Shown one piece after another: positions 10,337 to 23,300 of a DNA stretch of 64,000 nucleotides. Made by a program: the position numbers and the translations under genes. Source of the stretch: Ettlia oleoabundans (taxonomy: Eukaryota > Chlorophyta > Chlorophyceae > Chlamydomonadales); contig JAAMXP010000162.1 of NCBI GenBank assembly GCA_019693395.1, forward strand, positions 1 to 64,000. The letters are read 5' to 3'. The notes beneath the pieces are model-generated. The model did not search any database, was not told the origin of the DNA, and saw nothing but the letters and a program-made list of their open reading frames with translations. Position 1 is the stretch's first letter. Each line of letters starts with the position of its first letter.

Positions 10337-12906
10337 TCAGCGGCCCTTCTTCATCGCCGCCCGGCGCGATTTGCCAGGTCGCTGCTGCTTGCCGCCCTTT
10401 TTCTGCACGCCGCCCTTGTGCACCCCGCCCCCCTTCTTGCCTGCATCATGGGCACAAGACAAGCGGCTATCAGCATCAGACCTCAGGGCTTGGCAAAAGT
10501 AAATGTGTGCAGGGTTGTTCCAGCGACGTCAACCTGCAGGTACTCTCTGCCTGTTCTTGCCTTGGCTGGCAGCCCGGCATGCCAGCCAACCAGCTAGCTT
10601 CGTCTCGTACCCGCCAGCCCACAAACAACCAGTCTCCCACCAAATTCGCTTCGTCAGTGCTCTGGCACTGGAAGGCCATCCACCCACCTTTGCCGCCGCC
10701 GCTGCTGCCACTGAACTTGCGCGCCACCTTGCGCGCCACCCCATCATCGAACCGCCCCGGCCGGTAGCCATCCACATCAGCCGCTGAATTGGCATCATTC
10801 TGCTTGCGCATGCGCTTGGGCCCGCCAAACCCGTATTTTGCGTCATGCTGTGCCCGTTTCTTGCTCTTGTCCCGCGGCGTGAAGCGCTCGCCTGGCCGCC
10901 TCTGCTGCTGCTGCCGCCCCCCGCTTTCCAGCCGATCCAGCTCAGCATCAACGTCCAGCTCACCAGCAAAGCCCTGTGGGAAAGGGGAAGAAGACAAAAG
11001 TGCTGGGATGTCGGCTAGCGCACAAGGGGCAGGATTCATGCCCCTGCATCGCTTGATGCTGACTGCCAAATGTACAATGCTGGTAATGCCCTCATCCTCA
11101 AACTGTGCCAATCATCCAAACAAACAACTGTGACGATAACAATGTCTATATCACAAGCCCTAAGCGCTGCCAGGTGAAACCACCTGCTGCCAAAAAAACC
11201 CACCGGCACCCATGCTCCCCTGCTGCCCCCAGCTCACCGTCTTTTCACGCTGCTTCCGCAGTTTTGAGATGCTGGTGATGGCCGCTTTTTTGTCCTGCGC
11301 CCGCTCCTTCTTACGCTCAGCTGCCACCTGCTTGGCAAACCGCTTGGCCTCGCGCTCTTTCTTCCTGCAGTACAGCGCAGGAGAAGAACAGCGAGCAAGG
11401 TCAAGCCAGACGTTGCCACGGGTGGCGAGCGGGGGTCACATAGCAGCTCCACTGCTCCCGCCCCAGCCCTGCAAAAAGCTCTAAACGCTCAACAATCATA
11501 CAGCCAGTTTATCAAACCCCAACTTTACTACAGAATCTAGGCCTCGCTCAAGGCTGCATAAAATAATCCAGGTTCTACACATGCAGGTGCGCACCTCTGC
11601 TCTGCCCCCTCGATCTGCTGCTTCTCATACAGCAGCTGCTCTTTCACCTGCAGCCGAGCAGGCAGGCAGCCAAGTAGTCAGCCAGACTGAGGAAGAAACT
11701 GCGATATGCTGCAAAGGCATCCAACCAGGTCTCCATAACGCAGGCTGCAAGAGTTCACTCGACCAATACCCAAATTTCCCCACCCGCGTCGATCAGTGCT
11801 GCACGCAGTGTTGCTGGTGCTGCATGCTGCTGGAGGTGCTGCCATCTACCTCGTAATGCTGTGAGCCATGGCAAGGGCTGGTACTTGCAGCAAACTGCAA
11901 AGCGGCCCCCAATGAATTGCTTCACCCACCTTGGCCATATGCTCATCACTCTTCACCATCTCGGCATAATAGTCCACGGGCCGCTGCCACTTGATCCCCG
12001 CGTCCTCAAACCGCTTGACGGCCGTCTGGGCCGCCTCCAATGCCTGCCAATGGCGGGCAGAGGAGAAAAGAGGCAGGTCAGAAGGTGGGAGGGGTCAAAT
12101 GGCACTCAAGCCGGCTGGGCAAGGGAAGCCACCGTAAAGAGGGGACACATGGGAGCTCGGCAAAGCAGGCAGCAAACGTGAGCACTTGCCCCTGGCAATG
12201 GCAGAAGCTCAGGATGCAGGCGCTACCAGCTCCCCGCCTACTCCACTGCCAGTTCTCAGCTGCCCATCCCAACTAACCTCCAGCTGCTCACCACCTGACA
12301 CCCACCCCGCAGAAAATATGGTGACACCAACTCATCCAGCACCTCACCTGGCACCCACCGCCCTGTTCAGCTGTTGGCACCAACTCACACACACAGGACA
12401 GTGCCGCTCATTTATAACTAACCTGGTTGTAGAATGCCAGCTCTCGCTCCAAGTCATCTTCTGCATTCTCTAGGGCCACAGGCTGGGTGCTGGTAAGGGC
12501 CATCGACTCCTCCCACGGCTGCTCCTCGCTCCATCCAATATCTTCCAGCTTGTCGTGAATCGCATCTATATTGTAAATGGCCTCACGCTGCTGGTCTAGC
12601 GCTGCGCGGCCGCCAGCCTGTCGCGCTTCCTCCTCATCCTCTTCGCTGCCTTCCTCGCCGTCCGCAGCAGCGGCAAGGACCGACCCGCCGCCGCCTCGTG
12701 CCGCCCGCTGCTGCAAGGCCAGGGCCGCTGCCAGCTCCTGCGCGCATATATAGATAGAGTAGTCGAGTCATCACAAGCTGCAGGTTCGGTGCAGGTCCCG
12801 CATGCGTGCGAATCGCAGTTGCCGTGCTGCGGCTACATGCATGGCCGCGCACCTCCTCGTCCTCGGACGAGTATTCATCATCTTCTTCTGAACTGTAGGG
12901 TGGCAT
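10337..12906 (-). CDS. EBP2: rRNA-processing protein EBP2
   Basis: Seven exons, in transcript order 12906-12853, 12737-12423, 12043-11930, 11647-11595, 11364-11238, 10973-10688 and 10440-10337, join in phase to 350 residues. Family knowledge: EBP2 is a nucleolar factor needed to process 27S pre-rRNA and assemble the 60S ribosomal subunit. The N-terminus is acidic (EEDDEYSSEDEE and a second EEDEEEAR block). The core has the family pattern, including YYAEMVKSDEHMAKV, then KKEREAKRFAKQVAAERKKE, and KYGFGGPKRMRKQNDA near the C-terminus. The tail is Lys/Gly-rich and ends in RRAAMKKGR, as expected for a nucleolar RNA-associated protein. Length lies between the human (about 306) and yeast (about 427) proteins. 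It is divergent from the SCI1-like gene across 273 bases. Confidence 0.94.
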
Positions 12907-13179
12907 TTTGTTGCGGTGGTGCTAACTGTGACAAGACCAGCCTGGATGGAAGACTCGTCCTTCGCTCAAATGCTGTCCGTGTTGGTGTGAGCTGAGCGAG
13001 TGCAGTGATACAACACAACTGAGGATGGGGCCACTCGGCAGGCCTGGCCACTGCTCAGCATCCATAGCATGGCCCGTCGGAAGGCTCTTTGTGACGTTCT
13101 GCCACTCGATGCGTACTGTCGATTACGCGCGCCAGTCGGTCGGAGGAGCCAGCACCTCCGAAAACCGCAGTCGACTGTC
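12907..13179. promoter_or_regulatory. Shared divergent promoter region of EBP2 and SCI1-like genes
   Basis: Only 273 bases separate the two start codons on opposite strands, so both promoters and 5' leaders must lie here or overlap the first introns. No clear TATA box is visible. Both products are basic nuclear or nucleolar proteins, so co-regulation is plausible but inferred. Confidence 0.55.
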
Positions 13180-15885
13180 ATGGGGTCCAAGCACAAAAAG
13201 GACCGTGGCTCCAGCAGTAGCGACGATGGTGGGATGAGGATGATTGCTCTTGGTCACATGTGGCGGCCGCAGAGCCGGCCAAAAGCCTCCTGCCTTGTGA
13301 GCGGCCAAAGCCGCCTTGCCGGCTGTCACCACTGCGCCGCTGCCTTTCCGTCAATGCTGCAGACAGCGACTCCTCGCGAGAGTACAAGCGGCACAAGAAA
13401 GAACACAAAAAGGACAAACACAAAAAGGTGAGGTGGGTGGTTAACCATCACCTCTGCACGGCAGATGTTGGCCGCTCCGCCAGCTTGGCCGCTCTCCCTC
13501 GTGTCAGTAGCTTGCACTCTGTATTGCTATCCTCTTCATCAGGACATGCTCAAGCTCAACGCCTGTCCTGCAGCACAAGAAGCACAAGAAGCATAGCAGC
13601 AAAAACAAGGAGGGGGATCGGGAACAGGAGCGGCTGGTGAAGGAGGCCAAAAAGTTCTTGAAGCAGCGTGAGTCCCTAGACACAGTAATGAAGCATGGAA
13701 ACACTGGAGCTCCGAGCATCGTGCATCCTTGATGGCGCAGAACGAGAGATGTCTCGTGCATCCTGAATAATTCAGCACTGTTTAGTTGAGAAACGCAACA
13801 TTGATCTATGCTGCTTTCCAATGCGTTTGTTTGGTAGTACTGAACTGGAAGCAAGGATGAAGCGTCACATCGTGGCACAAAGCAGCAGTGGTAACCATCG
13901 TTGTCATCCCGAACTTATCCATTCTCCTGCAGAGCTGAAGAGGGGAGACCCAGAGGCAGCAATGGCTGCCGCAGCTGCCGCTACCAGCAGCCGCGGCGGT
14001 GGTGCAGGCGAGCCGCCCGCGCCGCCATATGACGGTCCAGTGCAGCCCATATCTGCTGACGATTACTTTACGAAGAACCCAGAGTTCACTTGGTGGCTGC
14101 GGGAGTGCCGCAGCAAGTTTTTCAGGTGAAACTGTTGGTAGATAGATGGAGGGTAGAACCCTGCACCCCTTCCTCTGCAATCTGCAACGCTCGTTGTTCC
14201 TGCTTGTTGCTCCCAATCCCCCGCAGCGAGCAGTCCACCGAGGAGAACCGGGCGATGTTTGAGGAGTTTGTGGCGGCATGGAACGAACGGCGCCTTCCCG
14301 CCAAGCTGTACACGGGCGACTTCAAAAGCGGGCCCGGCGGCACTGCGCCACGCACTAGCTTCTCCTGGGGGATCAAGGGTGCGCTGTGGTTGTGGATGGG
14401 CATGTGCTTGCATTCGCAGCATTCTTTGTTGGCGTGTTCATGTTGTGATCGCTGCGATATGAATTGGTGGCGTGAAATGAGGGAAGGGAGGTTGCAACCG
14501 CCTGGATTCAGTTGCAAGTTGACCTGCCAACTCAGTCATGGCATTGGACACTGCTTGGTGCTGTGTCTTCTGCCTCAACTCCTGTTTCCTGCAACTATGC
14601 TTCTTGCTTGCGGCATGATCACGGTGCAGGCGCTGGACAGGCACTGGCGACTTCAGGAGCGGTGGGGATGGCGGCGGCTCTGGATGAAGAGCTCAATTTA
14701 AAGGAGCAGGTGGGAAGATGGTGGGAGAGTGATGGTGTTAATGTTGGACTGAACTGTTGGTTTGAGATGCATCTTCATCGAGGGCGCAAACTGCTAGTGG
14801 GATTTGTTGGGCTGACACCCAAGCGAAACAAACTAGCCACTTGTGCTGTGGAAGATGTTTGCACACAAAGCGTTCAGGGCTGTGGTGAGCTGAAGCTGAA
14901 ACTAGCCCCGTTGTGCGCCTTCCAGCCGTCGTTCTGCTGGCCCATGCGAGCGTCCAGAGAGGTGCAACCCTCACCAAATCATGCAGGCGCGTGCAGCGGC
15001 AATGGCTGAGCGACAGCAGCAGCGGCGGGAGGCCAAGGAGTGGCTTGATGAGGCGGTGCCCAAGCTGGTTGGCAAGTAAGTAAGGCCGCCTGCTTGTGTG
15101 GCCAGTATTGCATCCATTCATAATGGTGTCAACTGGCTTATGAAGGCGGCCTATGTACATCAAGCTGCGAAGCCTTCAAAAGTTTTTTTGTTGTGCCGCA
15201 AACAAACTGCTGTGCTGCTGCTTTAAGTTCAACACCACCTTTTTCACGTGACGGTCCATCCTCTGCTAGCCTAGCTACCGCTGAGAACCAACAGCACCTC
15301 TTGTCATTTGCAGATCCACTTTATCTCGCCCTGGCCCCCCCCCTGCTGCAGGGATAAGGCTTTGGAGGAGAAGCGTGCACGGAGGGAGCTGGCAAAGGCG
15401 GGGCGGGACGCTTCGCCAGAGCATGTGGCTCGGGGCTTTGATGTGCTGGGTGGCGGCGAGGATTCATTTGCGGCGGCAAAAGCCAGGTGGGTTTGGGTGA
15501 TTTGCAACACCACACCGTACTTGAAATAGTCAACGATTCTACAAGAGTTGATAAGGGTGAAAACAAAGGGCATGCCGGAATGTGTAGTTGGTTTGCAACT
15601 GGAACCAGGCTGTGGGCCGTCGTGCGGCTGAATGATGTGCCTTGGCCCAGGTGCCCGTAATGAAGTCAGTACCAAGCTATTCAGTATCGGCATCGACTAT
15701 TGCTGTGCCTCGGATTGTGCAGGGAGGCGGCGCGGCAGCAGCAGCGCGGCCGGCGGCAGTCTGCGCAGCAAGCAGAGGTGGCGCAGCGGATGGCAGCGGC
15801 GCAGGCGGCAGAAGATGAGAAGATGGCGGCCTTCCGAGCGTTACTCAGCCAGGGACCTATCCAGATTGCCAAGAGACAGGCTTGA
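13180..15885 (+). CDS. SCI1-like lysine-rich nuclear protein
   Basis: Nine exons (13180-13228, 13363-13427, 13574-13667, 13933-14125, 14227-14378, 14630-14709, 14987-15075, 15352-15486, 15723-15885) join in phase to 339 residues. The start MGSKHKKDRGSSSSDD leads into a Lys/His-rich tract (KRHKKEHKKDKHKK, HKKHKKHSSK). The conserved core reads DDYFTKNPEFTWWLRECR, then FEEFVAAWNERRLPAKLYTG, matching plant style cell-cycle inhibitor 1 (SCI1) and its uncharacterised relatives. The C-terminal half is a charged Ala/Arg/Gln-rich helix. In tobacco, SCI1 is a nuclear and nucleolar protein that restrains cell proliferation; in an alga the role can only be inferred as nuclear and possibly linked to growth or RNA processing. 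It shares a short divergent promoter with EBP2. Confidence 0.85.
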
Positions 15886-16043
15886 TACCTGCTGATTTCA
15901 TAATCCACGTGGTCACCACTACTTCTGCCAAGCGACTGCTTCGTGCCAAGCCAGCTGGCCAGGTCATGCCGGCGTCCGGACAACGCGTGACGAATCGAAC
16001 AGTGTCCGAGACCTTTTTACCGTAATCTAATGCTGCAAATGAC

Positions 16044-19000
16044 ATGAGACGCACGGAAATTGGCACCCTGAGCCGCGGGGGTCGCACAGCGGCGCGGCTG
16101 ACGGCCGCAGCTGCTTGGCATCGGCCTCGCGCATCAATTATTTTCCTTCTTGTACTGCTTGTCGGTAAGCGGTCTGGTGCACGGGTTGCCCCACGGGCTC
16201 AACCCAACTGGCGCACAAACACCCACGCTAAGCAGCGCTTTCCGGGGGTGTCGGAGTAGAATCTGGAGCGCATTGCGTTCCCTATTCCACCCTGAGTTGG
16301 CTACGTCCCGTTGGCGCCAGCGGCCAGCAAGTGGCGGCAGCCACCCAGCAAGTGGCGGCAGCCCTCAGACGGGTGTCTCCCTACCTTTCCCACCTGCAGG
16401 CACAGCCCAAGCTGCTACACCAATCAAGGCAGGCAAATACCATGTCAGGTTGAGAGACAGCTGCACTTCAACAGGCGAGGAGCAGTCTGTTGCGACTCGC
16501 ACTTGCAGCTGCACACATTCTGCGTCCCTGCTTGTTTCAGCGGCACTGCCGTCCCCCTTCTATGGTGCTCAACGGCTGCATGTAAATTGCGGATAGTCAG
16601 CATTAAGCGCTTGCAGCACATCGGCGACCTGTGCAGCGGCTACGCATCTCTCCAATGCATGCCCCCGTTGCCGCGCGCACCACATATATGCCTTGTATGC
16701 CNNNNNNNNCCCCCCCCCCCCCCCCCCCACACACACGAAGCAGCCATGCATAGCGCACACGTGCTGAAGTCACACCTTGTCTTCCTTCTTGTCTCGTTTC
16801 CGCACACTGCACACCTACACTAAAACCAAGCCAAACCCACCACCAGTCAGCATGCACCCAACTTCCCCTTTTCTCTGCAGACTACTTGGCTTGCACTAGC
16901 TGTCGTGGAGCCCAGTTGGGCACCCAGCTGAAAGTGGCGGCTCCACAGAAGGACGCAGCCCCGCAAGCTTGGCATCTGGAGCACATGGGGGGGCAAGGTG
17001 GTGCTGCCGACGTGTTTGCATTGAGGGTGAGCCAGCTGGTGGTCACGCACTGCATGGCCTAACATATACGCTGCCACAGCAACAGGGGTGGCATGGCTGG
17101 TAGAGGGGCAGCAGCAAGCAGCAGTGGTCGTAGAGCGCATGGTACTGGCTGGCACACCGTGCAGGGCTGTGGCATAGTAGTGTTTGTTGAGATGTTCTTG
17201 TTATCCAGTTCTTCTGTCCTGTTTGCCACCGGACAATGGTGCCCTTGCCATGTGTGTGATGGCATGAGGTGGTTTGCCTGACTGCCCTTCTCCCTGCCCC
17301 ACCTGAACCCTTGCCTTCCCCTCTGCCTGTCTACCTGCCCGCTGCAGCCACTGTCCCGTGACTGCTGTTCCAACTTTGTGTCAGCTGATTCAGCAGGCTG
17401 TGGGCCCAGCTCTGTGCTCATAGGAACTGGCGGCAGGACGCACCACCCTGCCGACATTTACTGGCTCCTAGAGGCGGTTGGGGGCAAGGGCAGTGGCAAC
17501 CTTAGCACGAGGTTTAGGATATACCTGCAGGTGGGGGACTGCAGGATTGAACTGCCACGTATAACTGCTTGGTGAACTGGAAGCGGGGTTGCAGTCCAGC
17601 GGGCTGCAGTGCATTGTGTCAGATGTTGGCTGCATTATGAGGTGAGGGTGGTGCGGGTTTGCTTGTGCTGAACACACTCACGCACAACTTTGACAGCACC
17701 TGTATGGGATATGGCGCAGGCGCGCCATGGATGTGCGCGGCGGTACATGGGCGTAACAGCGACGTGTAGGGCTGGCAAGCAGCGGGCGGTGCAGCTGCAT
17801 GGGCGAGGTAACACCTCTGCAGCACTAGCGTGGGAGCTTGTGCCCGCAGGCAGCATCTCGCTGCCGCCTCCGCCGCTGCGGCCCACGCCCAGGCCGCCGC
17901 TGCGGCGGCCTAGCAAACCCCCGCCGCAGCTGCAGCCGCCCCAGCGGCCGTCACCAAGGCCGCCGATGCCGCGGCCGCCTAAGCCTGGGGCTCCTTTACC
18001 CAGACCGCCACCCAAGCCGCCCACCAGGCTGCCAGCACCCAGGCCGGTTGCCACGTGAGACAAAACTGTAATCTGCTATCTGCAGCGCAGACAAGTCATC
18101 GCTGGAGTTTGCAGCTATGCCTGACATGCCGTGCTGCCGCTGCCTGCTCTGTGATGCCTACCTTCTGCTGCCTTCAAGCTGCTGGCCCTTTGTTACCTCG
18201 CCCTTGATCACCCCCCACTAGGCCACTCCAGCATCCCCAGGATGCCCCTCTACAGAATCTTTCATCCACGCCTCCATGATTACCGCTCATTGCCTGCAGG
18301 TGGACAGTAACGCCGCCGCTAGCGTCTGGCACTTCCCTGGATTTCACTACCTTTGAGCTGGCGGTCAGCCCGAGCGGCATACCTTACGCAGCCTACACAG
18401 CCGTTGACGCCAAGGGGCAGCACCAGACGGCGGTGAAACGGCTTCAGGGCGGCGCCTGGGCCCATGCGGGGCGCCCCGGTTTTACGAAAGCCTATGGCTC
18501 CCGTATGAGCCTGGCTTTCCATTCAAACGGCACGCCCCTGCTAACTTTCGCCAACTCCAAGGGCAAGTTCAAGGGCTCGGTTGTGCGGCTTAGAAGCAGT
18601 GACTGGCCCCCGCTCGGCCCGCCTGGCTTTTTCACTACTGTGTTTGACACCAGCTCAGCGGTGGACGGCCGGGCACGGCCCTTGATAGCTTTCGCCCACC
18701 CGCAGAAGCAGCAGCGTGCCGCAGTGATGCGGTTTGAGGCAGGCAAATGGGGCTTTGCTGGCGCAAACGGAGCCGCCATCTCAGCAGCGTTTGCAGACAG
18801 TCTGCAGCTGATTGTGGGGCCAGCAGGTGGCGGTCCCAGCGTGGCGGGCGTGCCTTACCTGGCCTTTATGGACTTTGGGAAGAACTCGGCGCGGGTGGCT
18901 CGCTTGAGTGGCGGCGGCAGCTGGGAGTTTCTGGGCGGCAGCCAGCTGATGATCAACGGGCAGCTGCCACGCATCGCCTTTGATCCCAATGGTACGCTCT

Positions 19001-19678
19001 ATCTGGCGCACCTGATCCACCCGGATCTGGCGGTACGCCTGGTGACAGTCAGGCGGTACAACCCAGCCACAGACAAGTGGCAGGAGGTCGGCAAGCAGCG
19101 GCCCGCGCCAGGTGCTTTTGTCACAGCACTGGACTTTGCGGTAGACGCCAATGGCGTGCCTTGTCTGGTGTACAACGATGGAAACCACAACGATAAGGTA
19201 GGTTGTGGGTGCCTGGCTGACCAACTGACTTTATGGTTGTTGACGGCAGCAGCAATAGGCCAGCAGCTGCAGGCAGGGCAGGGTAGGGCAATGCGCTTTG
19301 GCCAAGCGGCAGCAGGCCTGTTGCAAAGCGTAGCCGCACCTGGAATTGCAAGTACCTAGCAGCTGCAGTCGCATAGTACCATTGCACCGTTTTCGGGATT
19401 GACACCCGCTGTCGCCATAATCTTCACCTTATGCTTTACACCCCACCCTGCCTCTCCTGCCCGCCCGCCCGCAGGCCAGCATGCAGTGCTATAGCAGCAG
19501 CACGGAGAGCTGGACGTATGTCGGGCCCAAGTTCCTTTCCTCCCGTACCACCACCTTTGCGTCTCTGGCCTTTGATCGGTCAAAGAACAAGCCATGGGTG
19601 GGATTGTGGGACTCCCTGACAACAACGTTTGAGCTGCCCACCGTCCTGCGTTACGATGCCTATAAGAGCCCAGTTTGA
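16044..19678 (+). CDS. Secreted protein: Cys-rich repeats, Pro-rich hinge, propeller-like domain
   Basis: Nine exons (16044-16164, 16400-16448, 16541-16581, 16881-17026, 17348-17530, 17720-17807, 17850-18054, 18300-19197, 19475-19678) join in phase to 644 residues. Residues 1-40 are basic then hydrophobic (ASIIFLLVLLVG), a signal peptide or anchor. Three diverged Cys units follow (YYLACTSCRG; CCSNFVSADSAGC; RHGCARRYMGVTATC), each with two or more Cys and alternating hydrophobic strands. Next is a roughly 65-residue Pro/Arg-rich hinge (PPPPLRPTPRPPLRRP), like the extensin or pherophorin-type hinges of algal wall proteins. The last 360 residues hold about six repeats of the type RMSLAFHSNGTPLLTF and LPRIAFDPNGTLYLA, each with a Trp-x-x-x-Gly strand, suggesting a beta-propeller. 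A wall, matrix or lectin-like role is inferred. The N gap at 16702-16709 is in an intron. Confidence 0.75.
16702..16709. other. Sequence gap (8 N) before poly-C
   Basis: Eight N bases followed by about 19 C and a short CA run. It lies in the third intron of the secreted-protein gene, so it does not damage the coding model. True length is unknown. Confidence 0.95.
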
Positions 19679-20326
19679 GCTACCCTGCTTCATTCAACAC
19701 CTCCACCTACGTAGCGGCAAGCATGGAGCATTTCCAAATACCTGCAAACATTTTGACCCCAATCACCTCCCTGCGGCGACCCAGCACAGGCCAGTCGGTC
19801 CAGCTCCACAGGCAGCGCTGGTGTCTTGGGCTGAGCTCGCGCCGGCCCCCAAACTCACTCTCATCAAACTTGCACTTACCAATTCTCACCCGCAACCCCT
19901 CATGATCGTTATAGTCCACCATGAATATGCCAGCAATAAGAGGCCTGCATGCCCAAATGTACTCACCTTCTTGATCAAGTTTTACACACCTTCTACTTCC
20001 AGTACCGCTGCTGTGTAGGTGCACCCTAAGCAGCCTGCCATCTTTCCTGTTTTGTCTACAATGAGCTCAGCTCCCTTTCTTGCTGTATTGCCCCTACAAG
20101 CCCAACTCTCTTCAACATTTATTTCTTTGCCTTAACTTCTCATTCTACCTGTCTGCACTTGGTTACACTGAGAGGCGCTCGGCCACTACCTGCAGTCATG
20201 CTGAGCCACTTTAGACCTATCTATTGCAATCTTTGACAACTGCAGCTACCCTGGCTGGCAGCCCACAAGCGCAAGAAAAAGCAAGGGTACATAATTTCCA
20301 GCCCAGCGGAACTTGCCCGAGGTTTG
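19679..20326. other. Intergenic between convergent genes
   Basis: Contains the 3' regions of the secreted-protein gene and of the GH32 gene. On the minus strand TGTAA motifs occur at 20163-20167 and near 19982, downstream of the GH32 stop. No further gene is seen. Confidence 0.6.
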
Positions 20327-23300
20327 CTATTGGGCTTCCCCACCATCCTCTGCCTCCACCCAACAGCTCCTGAGCTCCCAAGCTGCGCCGCAATCTAGCA
20401 CAGCAGCGCCGCCTAGCGAAACCACAAACACATCGCAGCCAGGAGCGGCTGACTCTGCTGCGCTGCCGCCGTTTGCTGGAGGCGAACCGCGGTAAACCCG
20501 AGTGCTTAATACCTGCAGCATAGTTGAACTACCATCCCAGGTTAGTGGGGAGTGCACAACACACAATTGCGACAGCAATATCACCAATGATGGGCATAAG
20601 GTCTGTCTTGGTGTAAATAAAATTGGTAGCCGCAGCGCTGTAGCCGCAGCGCTGCAATATTAGTGCACCACAAAGCAACATATCTGATGTTACGTAGCGA
20701 AAAGCTCAGTGTATCCCCGATACCGCCCTGCAACCCACCTCTCCGCTACCGGTGAACACCTCGACAGCCGAGCCATCCAGCAGCACTCGCAGGCGCACCC
20801 GGCCACTGCTGTCTGCTGCTGGAGCTGCCAGCGGGCCGCCCAGCCGCCTGGTGGATGCCTTGGTGGCTTCTGCAGCTTCCTCCACCACGGCTGCCTCAAC
20901 TGCTGCCGCCTCTGCCAACGGCTGTGCAAGCTCTGCTAGCTGCAGATCTGGCACAGCCTCTGCTGGGGCCGCCACTGCTGCAATAGCAGGGCTGCCTGGC
21001 GCTGCAACTGCTGGAAAGACTGCAGCTGTTGCAGCAGGCTGCGCACGCGGGCTGCTGGCTGTTGGTGGCGGCGGCAAGCGCCACTTGGAAGCCGCAGCTG
21101 AAGCGCCGCTGAGAGCGCTCCCACCGTCGTGGGCGCCGCTGCCTCTCGGTGAGTTACTGCCGCTGCCAGCAGCAGTCAGGCTGGTCTCAGGAGCCGGCAC
21201 CCCAAACAGCACCTCCAGGGCATTTTGCTGCCAGTCGTAAGTGAGCAGAGCATTCCCCTGGCTGCCAGCCTCGTGGGATAAGAGCAGCAGGCCCGCAGCC
21301 GTGGCGCTGCCCCTGCAGGTGCAAGCAACAAAGGCAAAGATGGTCAAACAAGTCGGCAACTGCAGGCTACAGTTTCCACAAAACTGCAACAACATCGCTC
21401 ATACTTGGTTCTGATCTGCAGAGCCTAGCTTCCCTCCCCGCCAATGCTTCCACAGAGCGCAACTAGCAGCAGCTGCCCACCAGCAGCAACCGGCAGGTGG
21501 CAGCAGCCCACCTGCTGAATGTGAGCTCCACATCAAGGTGGCTGCCCACCACTCCTTCTATCGCCAGCAGCTGCCCCTCAGCAACTTCCAACCCCTCCGC
21601 GTACCACCCACCCCTGCCGCTGAAGCCAGGAGCTACTGCCCCTGCTGCTGCTGCTGCGGCTGTGCTATCAGGGCCACCCATGCCTGCTTCCTCCACCCCA
21701 TTAATGTCGCCACCAGCGGCGGCGGCCTTTGTGCCAGCGGCAGTGAAGCAGCGGCGCAGCAGGGCCAGCTCGGGCGCGGGCTGCTGCACCAGGCGGCGCC
21801 CATCCTGTGACAAGCTGAGCAAGCGGGGCAGCGTGAGGCAGCCGGCGTAGGTGGCGGCCCTGCCGGGCGACCGACGCTCTTGCAGCCAGGCCCACAGGAG
21901 CAGGCGGCCCTGCAGAGAGAGTTTGGGAAAGAGTGATCAGTGTTTGACGGTGCATGTAGTTCCTCAGGACTTGTGATGGTGGGGCTGGTTGGGGGTTGGT
22001 GGTGGTGGTGAGGGTAGAAGTAAGTATGTATACGCCCAACAGTCTGCTGTGGTGGCCAGCCATCAGCCTGCCTGGATTGCTTCATATAACATGCACCCTC
22101 ATGTTCTGCTGCACTACATATCGCTTGACCTGGGCATCCGTGCAGACATTGGGCGCGTACAGCAAATCCCCGTGGTCCAGTCGGTAAGGCCCTGAGGCAT
22201 TTGCCAGATCAAACCTGCGGGGAATGGCAAAAGTCGTCGTTGGTTGGATATGCAGGCGCAGTTGTACCACCGCAATGCATCTGTCACACATAATGACTAC
22301 AACGCCTCTCCTGGCACTTGTTGAGCGCAGTAAGGTGGGAACCTACAGCTGGTGATAGCTGGCTGGCTCAGTGGCTGACTGGTATTGGCTGGCCAAATGT
22401 TCGGTATAGTGAGATGACCGACTTGCCTGGTACCGCTGTCGTCCATGCAGCCGATAAAATACAGCACTGCACATGGAGCGTGACGCAGCACAGCACAGCA
22501 AAGCATTGCGCACATCAGCAGCAGGACGGGGCAGCGCAGATAGTAAGAAACACAGTGTGTCTCAACAGTCTGGCAGCTGACAGGACCAGTGTTTTTACAG
22601 CGTTGGTGGGCCAAGGTTGCGGCACCGGTATGCCTCCAGAGCCGCCGTCAGCCCACCCCCCACCTGGGTTGCTGGGGGAGTGCGGGGGCCTGACTGGGTA
22701 CGGTGACACCGCCAGCAGCCAACGCTGCTGGCCCTCCACCCCGTCTCCGGTTGGCTCAACACCGTCAAAGGTGCCAGCTGGCGGCGGCAGCTGTGCCAGC
22801 AGGGGACACTCCCACACCTCGCCCATCACATGCGCCAAGCTGCCATCAGTCTTGCGCTTGGCCGCCGCCACAGCCAAATCGGCAGCACTGCACACCAGGC
22901 CTTCATATTGCCACGCGGCTGCAAGGCTGCTGCCGATGTTGCTGCTACCAGCACTGTCGCCATAACTGCTGCCATTGCAGCTGTCGTGCCCCAATCCAGG
23001 CCCGCACCCGCTACCGCTGGTGCTGCCGCTGTATGCCAGCAGGGCACCGCCGCTGCCCTTGACGCCGCTGCCCAACAGCATACGGTAGCCCTGCTGCTGT
23101 GCCTGCTGTGCTTCAAGCTCTGCCTGCTGTGCCTGCTGCCCAGCCAAGCCGCCTGCCGCTGACCTGGCACCTTGATAGACAAAGGGGTCACGCCAGCCTG
23201 TCAGGGACATGCCTGGCGGGGGCAGCGCCACTGCCGGCTGCTCTACTTTGCGCCACCGCAGCAGCAGTGAATCATCTGCAGAGAAGGCAGAGAAGGCAGA

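Noticed and set aside
10283..10800. Plus-strand frames overlapping the EBP2 3' exons
   Set aside because: They mirror the EBP2 exons on the other strand.
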